Origin: an uncultured Flavobacteriaceae bacterium
GTDB taxonomy: Bacteria > Bacteroidota > Bacteroidia > Flavobacteriales > Flavobacteriaceae
Length of the DNA stretch: 64,000 nucleotides
Direction: 5' to 3'
Assembly: GCA_947501845.1 (NCBI GenBank)
Contig: CANMXP010000002.1
Span: 1-64,000 of the forward strand
Numbering within the stretch: the stretch's first letter is position 1; the number at the start of each line of letters is the position of its first letter. Shown in pieces: positions 1 through 8,329 of this stretch. The notes under the pieces are model-generated. The model had not been told where the DNA came from and did not search any database. It worked only from the letters and a program-made list of their open reading frames with translations. Position numbers and translations under genes: made by a program.

Positions 1-201
1 CAAACTGGATTCAAAGCATTTAATACTATAGCAAATACTATATCCATAAACTATAGATCCATATTGAATTACTTTATTAACAGAAGTACAAATGCTTCAG
101 CAGAATCTTTCAATGATAAAATAAAAGCTTTTAGAGCTCAGTTTAGAGGTGTCAAAAACGTAGAATTCTTTCTCTTTAGATTAACTAGAATATTTGCTTA
201 A
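1..201 (+). mobile_element. 3' end of an ISAon1-like transposase gene (partial)
   Basis: An open frame runs from the window edge to a TAA at 199-201 and encodes 66 residues. The segment around residues 24-60 (RSTNASAESFN, then FRGVKNVEFFLFRL) matches the C-terminus of the ISAon1/ISL3-type DDE transposases common in Bacteroidota, recognised from memory. The start and the DDE residues lie outside the window, so it cannot be said whether the element is intact. After the stop, TGTGATACC occurs twice (230-238 and 241-249), probably within the end of the element, but no terminal inverted repeat can be confirmed without the other end. Confidence 0.8.
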
Positions 202-263
202 ACACAACAATTGGTCTTGATCCTAAATCTGTGATACCTATGTGATACCCAATCCATAAAAAA

Positions 264-289
264 AGGGGTTTCAATTTCTTGAAACCCCT
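264..289 (-). terminator. Intrinsic terminator of the initiator tRNA gene
   Basis: A perfect 11-bp stem (AGGGGTTTCAA at 264-274, TTGAAACCCCT at 279-289) with a 4-base loop is followed on the minus strand by a run of seven T. It lies 12 bases past the tRNA 3' end. Confidence 0.9.
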
Positions 290-300
290 GTCTTTACTAG

Positions 301-373
<73 letters not shown>

Positions 374-444
374 ATATAATCTTGAAACAATTTACTTAGC
401 TTTTAACTTTCGGTTCATAATGCCGACCAAATCATTTCGGACTG

Positions 445-474
445 CAAATATACAATCCTTTTTAAGTATAACAA
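445..474 (-). promoter_or_regulatory. Bacteroidota-type promoter of the initiator tRNA
   Basis: On the minus strand TTG (474-472) is followed after exactly 19 bases by TATATTTG (452-445). This matches the Bacteroidota -33 TTG / -7 TAnnTTTG consensus. The predicted start is about 65 bases before the mature tRNA, giving a 5' leader. Confidence 0.8.
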
Positions 475-492
475 GCATAAAAATAAAAAAAA

Positions 493-676
493 TTATTGTT
501 CTATGCTACTTGCCTGAAAATCTATTAATTCAGAATTTAAAAATTGAAGAGACACCTGTATGGGATTACAGCATACCTCACAATCTTCAATAGTAAGATT
601 GCTTTGAGATAGAATTGTCAATCAGTACAGAGATGCTTTCCCAGCAATATGGACATGTAAAATAATGTTCTATCAT
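493..676 (-). pseudogene. CPXCG-motif cysteine-rich protein, frameshifted
   Basis: On the minus strand ATG at 676 opens a frame encoding MIEHYFTCPYCWESISVLID and onward, which is the N-terminus of the small CPXCG zinc-ribbon family (about 60 residues). This frame hits a stop at about 45% of the length. The C-terminal half (SNLTIEDCEVCCNPIQ to a TAA at 493) continues in another frame. The breakpoint is near 603-610, at ATCTCAAAG, where a 2-base loss from a TCTC run would explain the shift. Both CxxC pairs survive across the two halves. It is either a recent pseudogene or a sequencing error; total length 184 = 3n+1 agrees with a 2-base deletion. Confidence 0.75.
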
Positions 677-694
677 CTGTATAAAACTAAAAAA

Positions 695-717
695 AAGTCG
701 ACAGATTATGTCGACTT
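695..717 (-). terminator. Terminator after the leucine-rich-repeat gene
   Basis: A 9-bp perfect stem (AAGTCGACA at 695-703, TGTCGACTT at 709-717) with a 5-base loop is followed by a T tract on the minus strand. It lies 27 bases past the stop of the gene at 744-1568. Confidence 0.88.
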
Positions 718-743
718 CTTAAACAAAAATTGATAAAATTTAA

Positions 744-1568
744 TTATTCTTTTTCAATATCCATAGTAGCCGTAGCACTTTGCATTTCTAAATGCACTAA
801 GCTAGGTGGGTTTTTACCAGAAGTACTAATATATTCTTCGTTTAAATTATTGTCACTAACCATCATAGTATTCAACTTGGTCAAGTTCATAAGTTCCATT
901 GGTAAATCTCCTGTAAACTGGTTAGTAGATAACAATAATTCTTCTAAATTAGTTAACTGTCCTATTTCAACTGGAATTTCTCCATCCATTTTATTATCCA
1001 TAAGACTTAACTTTTCTAATTTTGATAATGCAAATATCTCTCTGGGGATATTTCCTGTTAAATAGTTACTTCCTAATAAAAGTTCTTTTAAATTAGTTAA
1101 GCCCATTAACGAATCAGGAATATTACCTGCGAATTTATTACTATAAAGTTTTAGGGCTTCTAGCTTTTTTAATTCACCTAATTCTTCAGGAATATCACCC
1201 TCAAAATTATTCATGAATAATTCTAAAGATGTTAATTCTTTTAAGTTCTTTAGAGTTAACGGGAGCTTTCCTGTTAATTTATTAAAGCCTAGATTGATTT
1301 TTTTTACATGTATTAAGTTACCTATTTCTTGCGGTAGTTCTCCTTGAAGATTATTGAATTGCAAGTTAATTTCAACGACTTTATTCGCTTCTACTTCTAT
1401 ACCATACCATGTATCTATAGAGGTATTTAAATTCCAAGTGGCAGTCCACTCAGTTCCATTGGTAGCTTTATATAAAGCAATTAGCGCCTCTTTTTCAGTT
1501 GAGGAAACATTAGCAAACGAATAAGCTGTTACAAAAAAGCATATTGCCAAAAGTTTTAAAGTCTTCAT
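744..1568 (-). CDS. Secreted leucine-rich-repeat protein
   Basis: A 274-residue protein with a Sec signal peptide (about residues 1-19, ending AYSFA). An N-terminal cap-like segment carries two Trp-rich motifs (GTEWTATWNL), followed by seven or eight plant-type leucine-rich repeats of about 23 residues from about 60 to 250. The repeat form LxxLxxLxLxxNxLxGxIP is seen repeatedly, for example LTNLKELLLGSNYLTGNIP. No type IX secretion C-terminal domain is visible; the protein ends in an acidic tail (ATMDIEKE). It probably binds a protein or glycan ligand in the periplasm or outside the cell; the ligand is unknown. It is transcribed alone, ending at the hairpin at 695-717, and is preceded by a motif also found before gldK. 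Confidence 0.85.
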   Translation of the reverse strand: MKTLKLLAICFFVTAYSFANVSSTEKEALIALYKATNGTEWTATWNLNTSIDTWYGIEVEANKVVEINLQFNNLQGELPQEIGNLIHVKKINLGFNKLTGKLPLTLKNLKELTSLELFMNNFEGDIPEELGELKKLEALKLYSNKFAGNIPDSLMGLTNLKELLLGSNYLTGNIPREIFALSKLEKLSLMDNKMDGEIPVEIGQLTNLEELLLSTNQFTGDLPMELMNLTKLNTMMVSDNNLNEEYISTSGKNPPSLVHLEMQSATATMDIEKE

Positions 1569-1614
1569 GTTTCTCGTAAATTTGGGATTAATTCACTTAC
1601 GAAAATAGGCAATA

Positions 1615-1646
1615 CATCGACGAAAAACTATTTTATTCGATGAAAT
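1615..1646. promoter_or_regulatory. Possible regulatory inverted repeat before the LRR gene
   Basis: CATCG (1615-1619) and CGATGAAAT (1638-1646) face each other with 18 bases between them, 47 bases before the LRR start. The CGATGAAAT arm is identical to one arm of the perfect inverted repeat before gldK (10512-10548), where the spacing is 19. A TATTTTCG (-10-like) lies between this site and the start, at 1600-1607 on the minus strand. Confidence 0.4.
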
Positions 1647-1666
1647 ACATTAAATTTTAACAGATA

Positions 1667-3580
1667 TTATCCGGAAAACTGCTCGATTTCTAACTGAATC
1701 CCTTCCCATTTCTCCATGCAATCTTGCAAATCTGTTTTCATTTTTTGATAATTATCGAAAAAATTCGGTTTAGAAGTCACTGTTTCGTAATTAATTTCGA
1801 GCTCTAAATCGATAGCTTTGATGTCGCGCTCTAATTGACCTATTTTAGATTCAACATTACTCAATCTGTTATTTAAAGACTTTAACTTTTTTTGGTCTTC
1901 ATACGATTGGTGTTTCTTTTCTTTAGGAACATCCTTTTTTACAACCGTTCGCTTTTCTACATCTCGAAGGCTTTCAACTTTTCGTTGTTCTAAATAATAA
2001 TCTATATCCCCTAAATACTCTTTTATTTTATGATCCTTAAATTCATACACTATATTCGTCAAACCTTGAAGAAAATCCCTATCGTGAGATACTAAAATCA
2101 AAGTGCCTTCAAACCTTTTTAAAGCTTCCTTTAGTACATTTTTAGATTTTATATCCAAATGGTTTGTAGGCTCATCCATTATTAAAACATTGAATGGCTG
2201 TAACATTAATTTTGCTAATGCTAAACGGTTTCGCTCCCCCCCAGAAAGTACACGAACGTATTTATCAACCTCATCACCCCGAAATAAAAAGGACCCTAAA
2301 ATATCGCGTACTTTGCTCCTATTGGTTTCATTGGCGGCATCTATCATGGTATCTAAAACGGTTTTATTACCGTTTAAATACTCTGCTTGATTTTGAGCAA
2401 AATAGCCTATTTGTACATTATGCCCCAGTTTTAAATGTCCGTCATGTTTTATATCTCCAACTATAATTTTAGCCAAGGTCGATTTTCCTTGTCCGTTTTG
2501 TCCAACAAAGGCCGTTTTACTATCTCGCTCTATGAGTAAATCAATATTTTTTAAAACTTGTTTATCTCCATAGTTTTTTGAAACATTTTCGGTTTCTACC
2601 ACCACTTTCCCTGGTGTTATAGATACAGGAAAATTAAGAGTCATCACACTGTTATCATCCTCATCAACTTCAATTCTATCAATTTTATCAAGCTTCTTAA
2701 TAAGCGATTGTGCCATGGTTGCCTTTGATGCCTTGGCACGAAACTTTTCAATGAGCTTTTCTGTTTGCTCTATTTGCTTTTGCTGATTCTTTTGAGATGC
2801 CAATTGTTGTTCTCTCAGCTCTTTTCGTAGTACTAAATATTTTGTATAAGGTTTAGGATAATCATAAATTCTGCCTAAAGAAATCTCTATAGTCCTATTG
2901 GTAACATTATCTAAAAACATTTTATCGTGAGATACAATAACCACTGCTCCCGTATAATTTTTCAAGAAGCCTTCTAACCAAATTATAGATTCAATATCCA
3001 AGTGGTTTGTAGGCTCATCTAATAAAAGAATATCGTTGTTTTGAAGAAGCAATTTAGCCAGCTCTATTCGCATACGCCATCCACCAGAAAAAGTATCGGT
3101 TAGCTTATTAAAATCTGGGCGTTTAAATCCTAACCCCTGAAGAATTTTTTCTGTATCTCCTTGATAGTTATACCCCCCTAAAATTTCGTACTGATGCTGA
3201 AGTTCATTAATATCGATCATTAATTGATTATAACCTTCACTTTCATAATCGGTACGCTCGGCCAGTTGGGTATTAATACCCTCCATTTTTGTTTCAAGCT
3301 CTTTAATCTCTGTAAAAGCCTGGTAAGCTTCTTCAAGCACCGTTCTTCCCAAAACAAAATCAATATCTTGTTTTAAAAATCCAATTTTTAGTTCTTTGTC
3401 GGCAGCTATTTGGCCTGTATCAGGTTCCATCTCCTTTGATAAAATTTTGAGCATTGTAGATTTACCTGCTCCATTTTTCCCAATAAGGCCAATTCTATCC
3501 CCGTTACCTAGTTTAAATGTGATATCCTCAAACAGGTATTCTCCTTGAAATGAAATAGATAAATTATGAATGTTCATCAT
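1667..3580 (-). CDS. ABC-F family ATPase (ribosome-associated)
   Basis: A 637-residue soluble protein with two ABC ATPase domains in one chain and no membrane segments, as in the ABC-F translation factors. Domain 1 (about 1-240) has Walker A GKNGAGKS near residue 35, a divergent signature SGGWRMR and Walker B ILLLDEPTNHLD. Domain 2 (about 325-535) has GQNGQGKS, LSGGERNR and VLIMDEPTNHLD. The basic P-site-tRNA-interacting linker lies between them and a charged coiled coil follows (about 545-635), as in Uup/YdiF-type members. ABC-F proteins bind the ribosomal E site and rescue or regulate stalled ribosomes; some confer antibiotic resistance. The subfamily cannot be fixed here. The start is a double ATG. 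Confidence 0.9.
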   Translation of the reverse strand: MMNIHNLSISFQGEYLFEDITFKLGNGDRIGLIGKNGAGKSTMLKILSKEMEPDTGQIAADKELKIGFLKQDIDFVLGRTVLEEAYQAFTEIKELETKMEGINTQLAERTDYESEGYNQLMIDINELQHQYEILGGYNYQGDTEKILQGLGFKRPDFNKLTDTFSGGWRMRIELAKLLLQNNDILLLDEPTNHLDIESIIWLEGFLKNYTGAVVIVSHDKMFLDNVTNRTIEISLGRIYDYPKPYTKYLVLRKELREQQLASQKNQQKQIEQTEKLIEKFRAKASKATMAQSLIKKLDKIDRIEVDEDDNSVMTLNFPVSITPGKVVVETENVSKNYGDKQVLKNIDLLIERDSKTAFVGQNGQGKSTLAKIIVGDIKHDGHLKLGHNVQIGYFAQNQAEYLNGNKTVLDTMIDAANETNRSKVRDILGSFLFRGDEVDKYVRVLSGGERNRLALAKLMLQPFNVLIMDEPTNHLDIKSKNVLKEALKRFEGTLILVSHDRDFLQGLTNIVYEFKDHKIKEYLGDIDYYLEQRKVESLRDVEKRTVVKKDVPKEKKHQSYEDQKKLKSLNNRLSNVESKIGQLERDIKAIDLELEINYETVTSKPNFFDNYQKMKTDLQDCMEKWEGIQLEIEQFSG

Positions 3581-3640
3581 AGAAATGTAACTTATATTAC
3601 AGCCCTTAAATTATTAAAAGCTTATTTTTGTGTTAAGGTT

Positions 3641-3678
3641 CTCGCTTTCCCTTCGACAAACTCAAAGCGATGCGCGAG
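3641..3678. repeat. REP-like dispersed repeat (CTTCGAC...CTCA type)
   Basis: CTTCGACAAACTCA at 3651-3664 sits between CTCGC (3641) and GCGCGAG (3672-3678). It belongs to the same loose family (CTTCGACnnnGCTCAG) as copies at 6605, 40583 and, reversed, 44655. Confidence 0.5.
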
Positions 3679-3757
3679 ATACCCCATTTTAATAGAAACC
3701 TCTCGTTATAATCGAGAATTGATTTTCTATTGCGCTTGCAAAAATACATTAAATTAT

Positions 3758-4141
3758 ATGTTTAAAAAAGGAACTAAATTATATAGTATTTTAACTGGTA
3801 CTTGTCCAAAGTGCCATGAAGAATCTATGTTTAAAAATAAGAATCCTTATATTCTATCAGAGGCTTTAAGTATGCATGAACATTGTAGTCATTGCAAAAC
3901 CAAATATAAAATAGAGCCTTCTTTTTTTTACGGTTCTATGTACGTAAGCTACCCCGTTGGAATTGCATTTGCTACGGCTGCTTTTGTTATTTCATTTTTT
4001 ATTTTTAAAGCAAGCATTCACATCGTATTCATATCAATTGTCGCTACTTTAATTGTTTTTATGCCAATTATTTTAAGGCTTTCAAGGAATATTTGGATAA
4101 ACTTTTTTATGAGTTACGACAAGTCGTTTGCTAAAAAATAA
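3758..4141 (+). CDS. DUF983 family membrane protein
   Basis: A 127-residue protein. A zinc-ribbon-like pair CPKC (about residues 14-17) and CSHC (about 37-40) precedes two hydrophobic membrane segments (about 55-75 and 80-105) and a short basic C-terminus. This is the DUF983 layout (Cys-rich N-terminus, two helices). The start at ATG 3758 gives MFKKGTKLYS, the usual beginning of the family; the open frame extends further upstream through a REP-like repeat, so an earlier start is unlikely. Molecular function is unknown. It is transcribed alone, divergent from the ABC-F gene. Confidence 0.85.
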   Translation: MFKKGTKLYSILTGTCPKCHEESMFKNKNPYILSEALSMHEHCSHCKTKYKIEPSFFYGSMYVSYPVGIAFATAAFVISFFIFKASIHIVFISIVATLIVFMPIILRLSRNIWINFFMSYDKSFAKK

Positions 4142-4149
4142 TTTTTTTG

Positions 4150-4226
4150 AGCGCTACCACAGGGGTCGGGCTTTCACTACTCGCTCTCTGTGAGGAGCTT
4201 AAACAGACCGTTCAATCCCTAGCGCC
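4150..4226. repeat. Dispersed GC-richer repeat with short inverted ends
   Basis: The segment is clearly more GC-rich than its surroundings and is bounded by GCGCTA (4151-4156) and TAGCGC (4220-4225). The phrase with GGGGTCGGGC near the left end and TTCAATCCCTAGCGC at the right end resembles a repeat seen in other flavobacterial genomes, from memory. Only one copy is in the window. Confidence 0.45.
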
Positions 4227-4308
4227 ATGCCGTACTAAAATTGTATGTACAAGGTTCTATTTGAGTTTTTATAGTTAAATCAAGATAAAATATGATAGAG
4301 TGCGCAGA

Positions 4309-4335
4309 CCTGACAGGTTTTAAAAACCTGTCAGG
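4309..4335. repeat. Palindromic repeat CCTGACAGGTTTT / AAAACCTGTCAGG
   Basis: Two 13-base arms separated by a single A form a near-perfect palindrome. It is the familiar GACCTGACAGG-type intergenic repeat of flavobacteria. It could fold into a long hairpin and may also end transcripts, but has no T run on either side. Confidence 0.65.
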
Positions 4336-4531
4336 CCTCTTAAACAAAAATGCAGATTATGTTAAATTATTATGATTTAGCTATAGTATTAAACCACCTC
4401 GTCTTTAATTTCAAAGTGTTGAAATTAAGTTCACTCCTCCTCATCTAATAGAAAATCCTGCCCCAAGAATCTGAGAATTTTTTGAATAAAAAGTTTCTTG
4501 AAACGAACTATCCTGGAGGAATTCCTCTCGG

Positions 4532-5581
4532 TTAAACATTTTGTATAAATCTATTAATATCGATTTCTTTCTCTAAAGGCGCGTTATTTTCTATAAAATT
4601 ATAAAGTTGTTTTGCTACATAAGGACCAATCATAACCCCACGTGTTCCTAAACCGTTAAGCACAAAAAGGTTTTTGTGTTTTTGATGCCTTCCAACTAAT
4701 GGGCGTCTATCTTTAACTGTAGGACGAATTCCTGCCACTTGATCTACGACTTCAAAGGAACAGTTAATAAGCTTTTTAAGCTTATCTAAGAGCATTTCTT
4801 TTGCTTTATCTGTAATATCATTACTTAAGTCTTTCCATTCATAAGTGGCTCCAACAATGTACAAATCGTTGCCCAACGGAATTAAAAAAACGCCTGCCTT
4901 TAAAACATAGCCTATTTTTAAATCTGGTGTGCGAATAATTACCAGCTCTCCTTTAGCTGGAACCAGTGGTAAATAATTAAAATATGGATTTTGCTTCATA
5001 CCATATCCTTCAGAAAACACGATGTTTGCTGCTGTTATTTTTCGATATTGAATGGTATTAGCTTCTATGTTAATGGCATCATGACTAAAAGCTTCTTCAA
5101 ACAATAATTTATTTTTCAATAAATCTGCCTTGTAAGCTTTAATCATTGTTTTTACATCTATTCTTCCTGTATTTAAAACTTCACCAAACCCAAAAGGGGC
5201 TTCTATGGTATTATTTTCGTTTTTAATAATTGTATTGGAAAGGTATTCTGAAAGTATGGGTTGATCTGAAGCCGCAAACCAATCGTTTTGTTCTTCAAGT
5301 GACGCAAATTTACGGTATACAGGGATTTTATAATCTAATTTCACGCACAGCTCTTTTTCTAAATGTGCATAGAGCGGTAATGCTATTTCTAATTGTTCTT
5401 TACTTTTCCAAACTGGGGTAAAGCGTTTTAATACCACGGGGTTATATAAGCCTCCTGCCACAGTTGAAGATAGCTGAGAAGCATTATCAAATACCACAAA
5501 TGTTTTGTTATGCGATTTTAACTGCTCGCAAAAACTAATGCCGGCCAAACCTATTCCAACAACGATATAGTCTACTTTCAT
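4532..5581 (-). CDS. FAD-dependent oxidoreductase (DAO family)
   Basis: A 349-residue protein beginning MKVDYIVVGIGLAG, a Rossmann FAD-binding motif (GxGxxG) immediately at the N-terminus. A second conserved segment near the C-terminus (VAGIRPTVKDRRPLVGRH) is typical of the glycine/D-amino-acid oxidase (DAO) fold. The substrate is not evident; the sequence resembles the family related to the C-terminal oxidase domain of MnmC. The start is placed at ATG 5581, since the FAD motif would otherwise be preceded by 19 unrelated residues. It is transcribed on its own, downstream of the gldN terminator. Confidence 0.82.
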   Translation of the reverse strand: MKVDYIVVGIGLAGISFCEQLKSHNKTFVVFDNASQLSSTVAGGLYNPVVLKRFTPVWKSKEQLEIALPLYAHLEKELCVKLDYKIPVYRKFASLEEQNDWFAASDQPILSEYLSNTIIKNENNTIEAPFGFGEVLNTGRIDVKTMIKAYKADLLKNKLLFEEAFSHDAINIEANTIQYRKITAANIVFSEGYGMKQNPYFNYLPLVPAKGELVIIRTPDLKIGYVLKAGVFLIPLGNDLYIVGATYEWKDLSNDITDKAKEMLLDKLKKLINCSFEVVDQVAGIRPTVKDRRPLVGRHQKHKNLFVLNGLGTRGVMIGPYVAKQLYNFIENNAPLEKEIDINRFIQNV

Positions 5582-5628
5582 AATGTTGCGAAGATAATTA
5601 GAAAAAAGGATTCCAAACGGGCAAGAAA

Positions 5629-5656
5629 AAACGCCCACTTTTTTAAGTGGGCGTTT
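5629..5656 (-). terminator. Terminator of the gldKLMN operon
   Basis: A perfect 12-bp stem (AAACGCCCACTT at 5629-5640, AAGTGGGCGTTT at 5645-5656) with loop TTTT is followed on the minus strand by a T run, 26 bases past the gldN stop. Confidence 0.92.
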
Positions 5657-5681
5657 TATATATTTTAATTGAAACTAGGGA

Positions 5682-6572
5682 TTAATAAGTCCACATATCC
5701 AATTCGAAATCTCTAATTCTATCTTTAATCCTTTCAGATTCTAATAATTGCATTAAAGCATTTTGTGATACATATTCAGAGATTTTTCTATCTTCTTGAA
5801 CATTTTCTTCTTTATAAATATAGCCGTGAAAACGTCTAGCGTTTAAAATATGATCGAAAGAAAAAGGAATCGAACTATTCTGGTTATTGAATGATTTTGC
5901 TTCATGTAAAACCTCTCTGGCATCTGGGAAGAATACCCAAAATAAAGGTACTAAATCTGGCTCTGGATCATCAATAAAATTCACATCTGGAGCTACGGGA
6001 GCTATACCCAGTAACCTATACTTCATTTCAGATTGACGCTTATCAAAATACCAAAGACCTTTAATATGGTACTCTTTAATATCTGCTGCCGAGATATCTC
6101 TTCTATTAATATACTCTGGAGATAATTCTTCTCCAGCATTTAATTGCTCAATACCCAATTCGGTTGTATCAATTTTAACTAAAGCTGCTTCAATATCTTT
6201 TAAAGTTCGCTTGGCTGTAAAATAAGAATCATCATATATGTTTTTTATTTTTCCATTTTCGATATTCTTCATAAGTACATGGTATAACGACCGTCTATCA
6301 TTACCAATATTATTCGTATCGGTAGGATAATATAACGGGAAATTTGCACGTTCATCAAGAATGATTTTCTCCCATGTCATTTTAGAAAACAGAATATCTC
6401 TATCATCTACATAACCATATTCTAGAGGCTTGTCGTTGTCAACCTCCCTTTGCTCTTCTGTTCTTACACCAATTTCCTCAGGGGTTTTGGCGTTTAATAT
6501 ATTTGCTTGAGCAAATATACCCGACACTGTAAAAACAGTCGTAACGGTTAATAAAAAACTTTTTAATTTCAT
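5682..6572 (-). CDS. gldN: Gliding motility / type IX secretion protein GldN
   Basis: A 296-residue exported protein with a signal peptide (MKLKSFLLTVTTVFTVSGIF, cleavage near AQA). The mature part contains the family's characteristic region (YGYVDDRDILFSKMTWEKII) and a segment ending in FDHILNARRFHGYIY. In characterised flavobacteria GldN is periplasmic and works with the GldK lipoprotein in the ring under the type IX translocon, required for secretion and gliding. It is the last gene of gldK-L-M-N. The ATG at 6572 is chosen; an upstream in-frame TTG is less likely. Confidence 0.95.
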   Translation of the reverse strand: MKLKSFLLTVTTVFTVSGIFAQANILNAKTPEEIGVRTEEQREVDNDKPLEYGYVDDRDILFSKMTWEKIILDERANFPLYYPTDTNNIGNDRRSLYHVLMKNIENGKIKNIYDDSYFTAKRTLKDIEAALVKIDTTELGIEQLNAGEELSPEYINRRDISAADIKEYHIKGLWYFDKRQSEMKYRLLGIAPVAPDVNFIDDPEPDLVPLFWVFFPDAREVLHEAKSFNNQNSSIPFSFDHILNARRFHGYIYKEENVQEDRKISEYVSQNALMQLLESERIKDRIRDFELDMWTY

Positions 6573-6604
6573 CTGCTTATATTTATTGTTTCTCAATGAT
6601 CATA

Positions 6605-6629
6605 CTTCGACTACGCTCAGTACAGGGAC
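6605..6629. repeat. REP-like dispersed repeat between gldM and gldN
   Basis: CTTCGACTACGCTCAGTACA and the following GGGAC match the CTTCGACnnnGCTCAG repeat family also present at 40583 and 44655. It lies in the 153-bp gap between gldM and gldN, and no terminator is evident with it. Confidence 0.6.
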
Positions 6630-6725
6630 TCAATATCCATATAATGATTTAATGGATATTTCATCTTATCTATACATTTTATTTATAAGGATTAGCCATG
6701 CGACTAACCCTTATAATATTATTTT

Positions 6726-8285
6726 CTAATTTGTTATCTCAACAAAAACAGGAGATACTTTTTTAAGTATCACACTAACGCCTTTGGCTTTAGCTTCTAT
6801 ATCAAATATTTGAACTCCAGATCCTCGCTTTGCTTTACGCAACGCTCCTTTTGCTCTAGCATCTAACTTGTTACCTCTAACTGTTATTGTTGGTTGCCCT
6901 GGAACTTTAAACTTAAATCCAGTAACTCGTAATGGTAATTCAAAATCGAAATCATCAAACTTCGCACCTATAGTAGATATTTCAAGAGAATTTCTTTGTA
7001 TTTTTAAAGTACCATCTTCTCCTCTTACCGTTCCTGTTGGTTTTGGTAAGTCTTTAATTCTGAAACTAGCTCTGTCACTTACTTTTTGTCCTCCTGGTAA
7101 CGTACCACTTACATTAATAGTTATTTCTCTACCTTTAATTCTAGTAGCATCCATAATGTATTTACTACCTCCAGCTCTTGATAAACCTTGAGCACTAGCA
7201 GATACTTTATTATCTGGAATACCAGCAAATGAAATAGTCATTGGGTTTTTAACACCACGGTATACTACATTCATTTTATCTGCTGAGATTGTTGCTGAAT
7301 TTGGTTTTGAAACCGTAGCGAATGATTGATCCACAGGAACTTTAGTCTCTACACCATCTTCTAAGAAGATTAAATCTCCTTTAATTCTATGCTCACCTAC
7401 ACCACCAGTGCCGATTTTAAGCTTTACTTTCCCATCTTCAATGGAATATTGCTTTTCAGTAAGTGGTCTACCGTCTAAAGTTAATTCTACTTTATTTGGC
7501 TTTGTAGAGGCATCTTTACGCCCCAGTACAAGCTGCCCATCAAATTGCTCACCGTTGAAATAAGCAGATTTAGATGTTTCTAATAAAGTGGTATAATTTG
7601 TCATAGATAATTGAACCGCTTGAGTACCCTGCATCATATTAGACAATACTTCAGATTCTGTAGTTTTAATATCAGCCTGAAGTTGAGTCATTTTTGTTAA
7701 TGATGCTACTAAAGGAAAACCTTTATAGTTATGATCCAACCAATCTACAGTTCCTGCACCTCTTTTAACAGCATCTGTATTAAACTTCTCCTTAACATCT
7801 TTAAGGATTTCTTCCATTCCTTTTTCGTCTTTAAGTAAATTAACAACGCCTTCTCTAAAGGTATTAATTTGTTTTAAAAACTCTTCTCCAGCTGGTTTAA
7901 GTTTATCTCCTTTAAAGAAATTTTGGTCAAGGTAATCGCCTTTATCCATAATTTCATAATCGGTAGGGTCATCAACTGTTGCTGTCATTTTACCTTTTAA
8001 TTCTTCAAGGTAAGAATCAAAATCGGTAGCCAGTTTATCTAAAGCTTCACCTTTAGCTTTTAAAGGTTCATACTTTTCTGGTTGTTCTTCAGCTTTAAGC
8101 TTTAAGTTGTCTACAAAACTATGATTACGCTCTTTTGCTGATTTATTAGACTCTACGAGTCTCTCGTTCATTAATCCGAATGCTGAAAGTACTTCTTTCG
8201 ACATATTTAAAGCGAGCATCGCAATAAATATCAAATACATCAGATTAATCATTTTCTGTCTTGGTGATAATTTTCCTGAAGCCAT
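6726..8285 (-). CDS. gldM: Gliding motility / type IX secretion motor protein GldM
   Basis: A 519-residue protein with a single N-terminal membrane helix (about 12-35, INLMYLIFIAMLALNM) followed by a large periplasmic part. Family structures show four periplasmic domains, the last ones immunoglobulin-like; here a helical D1 (about 45-220) and beta-rich segments (about 225-519) can be distinguished by composition. GldM dimers span the periplasm and, with GldL, form the proton-driven rotary motor of the type IX system. It is 44 bp downstream of gldL in the same operon. Confidence 0.97.
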   Translation of the reverse strand: MASGKLSPRQKMINLMYLIFIAMLALNMSKEVLSAFGLMNERLVESNKSAKERNHSFVDNLKLKAEEQPEKYEPLKAKGEALDKLATDFDSYLEELKGKMTATVDDPTDYEIMDKGDYLDQNFFKGDKLKPAGEEFLKQINTFREGVVNLLKDEKGMEEILKDVKEKFNTDAVKRGAGTVDWLDHNYKGFPLVASLTKMTQLQADIKTTESEVLSNMMQGTQAVQLSMTNYTTLLETSKSAYFNGEQFDGQLVLGRKDASTKPNKVELTLDGRPLTEKQYSIEDGKVKLKIGTGGVGEHRIKGDLIFLEDGVETKVPVDQSFATVSKPNSATISADKMNVVYRGVKNPMTISFAGIPDNKVSASAQGLSRAGGSKYIMDATRIKGREITINVSGTLPGGQKVSDRASFRIKDLPKPTGTVRGEDGTLKIQRNSLEISTIGAKFDDFDFELPLRVTGFKFKVPGQPTITVRGNKLDARAKGALRKAKRGSGVQIFDIEAKAKGVSVILKKVSPVFVEITN

Positions 8286-8329
8286 GTTCTAATTAGGTTT
8301 TTGGTTAATAAAATGGGATTAACCCCTAA

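Larger units (their letters stand above)
4142..4531. other. Gene-free gap made mostly of repeats
   Basis: No convincing coding frame. It holds a GC-richer repeat (4150-4226), the palindrome at 4309-4335, a perfect 10-bp hairpin TTAATTTCAA/TTGAAATTAA (4405-4414 and 4419-4428) and a 12-bp palindrome GAGGAATTCCTC (4516-4527) just past the stop of the FAD oxidoreductase. The stretch 4430-4510 reads on the minus strand like a decayed coding tail but is interrupted, so I do not call a gene. Confidence 0.6.

Noticed and set aside
3566-3757. Extended N-terminus for the DUF983 protein
   Set aside because: The upstream frame runs through a REP-like repeat and the family begins at MFKKGTKLY; the extension has no protein-like pattern.
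4430-4510. A small gene or IS remnant on the minus strand
   Set aside because: The frame is interrupted and without start; similarity to an element tail could not be supported from one copy.
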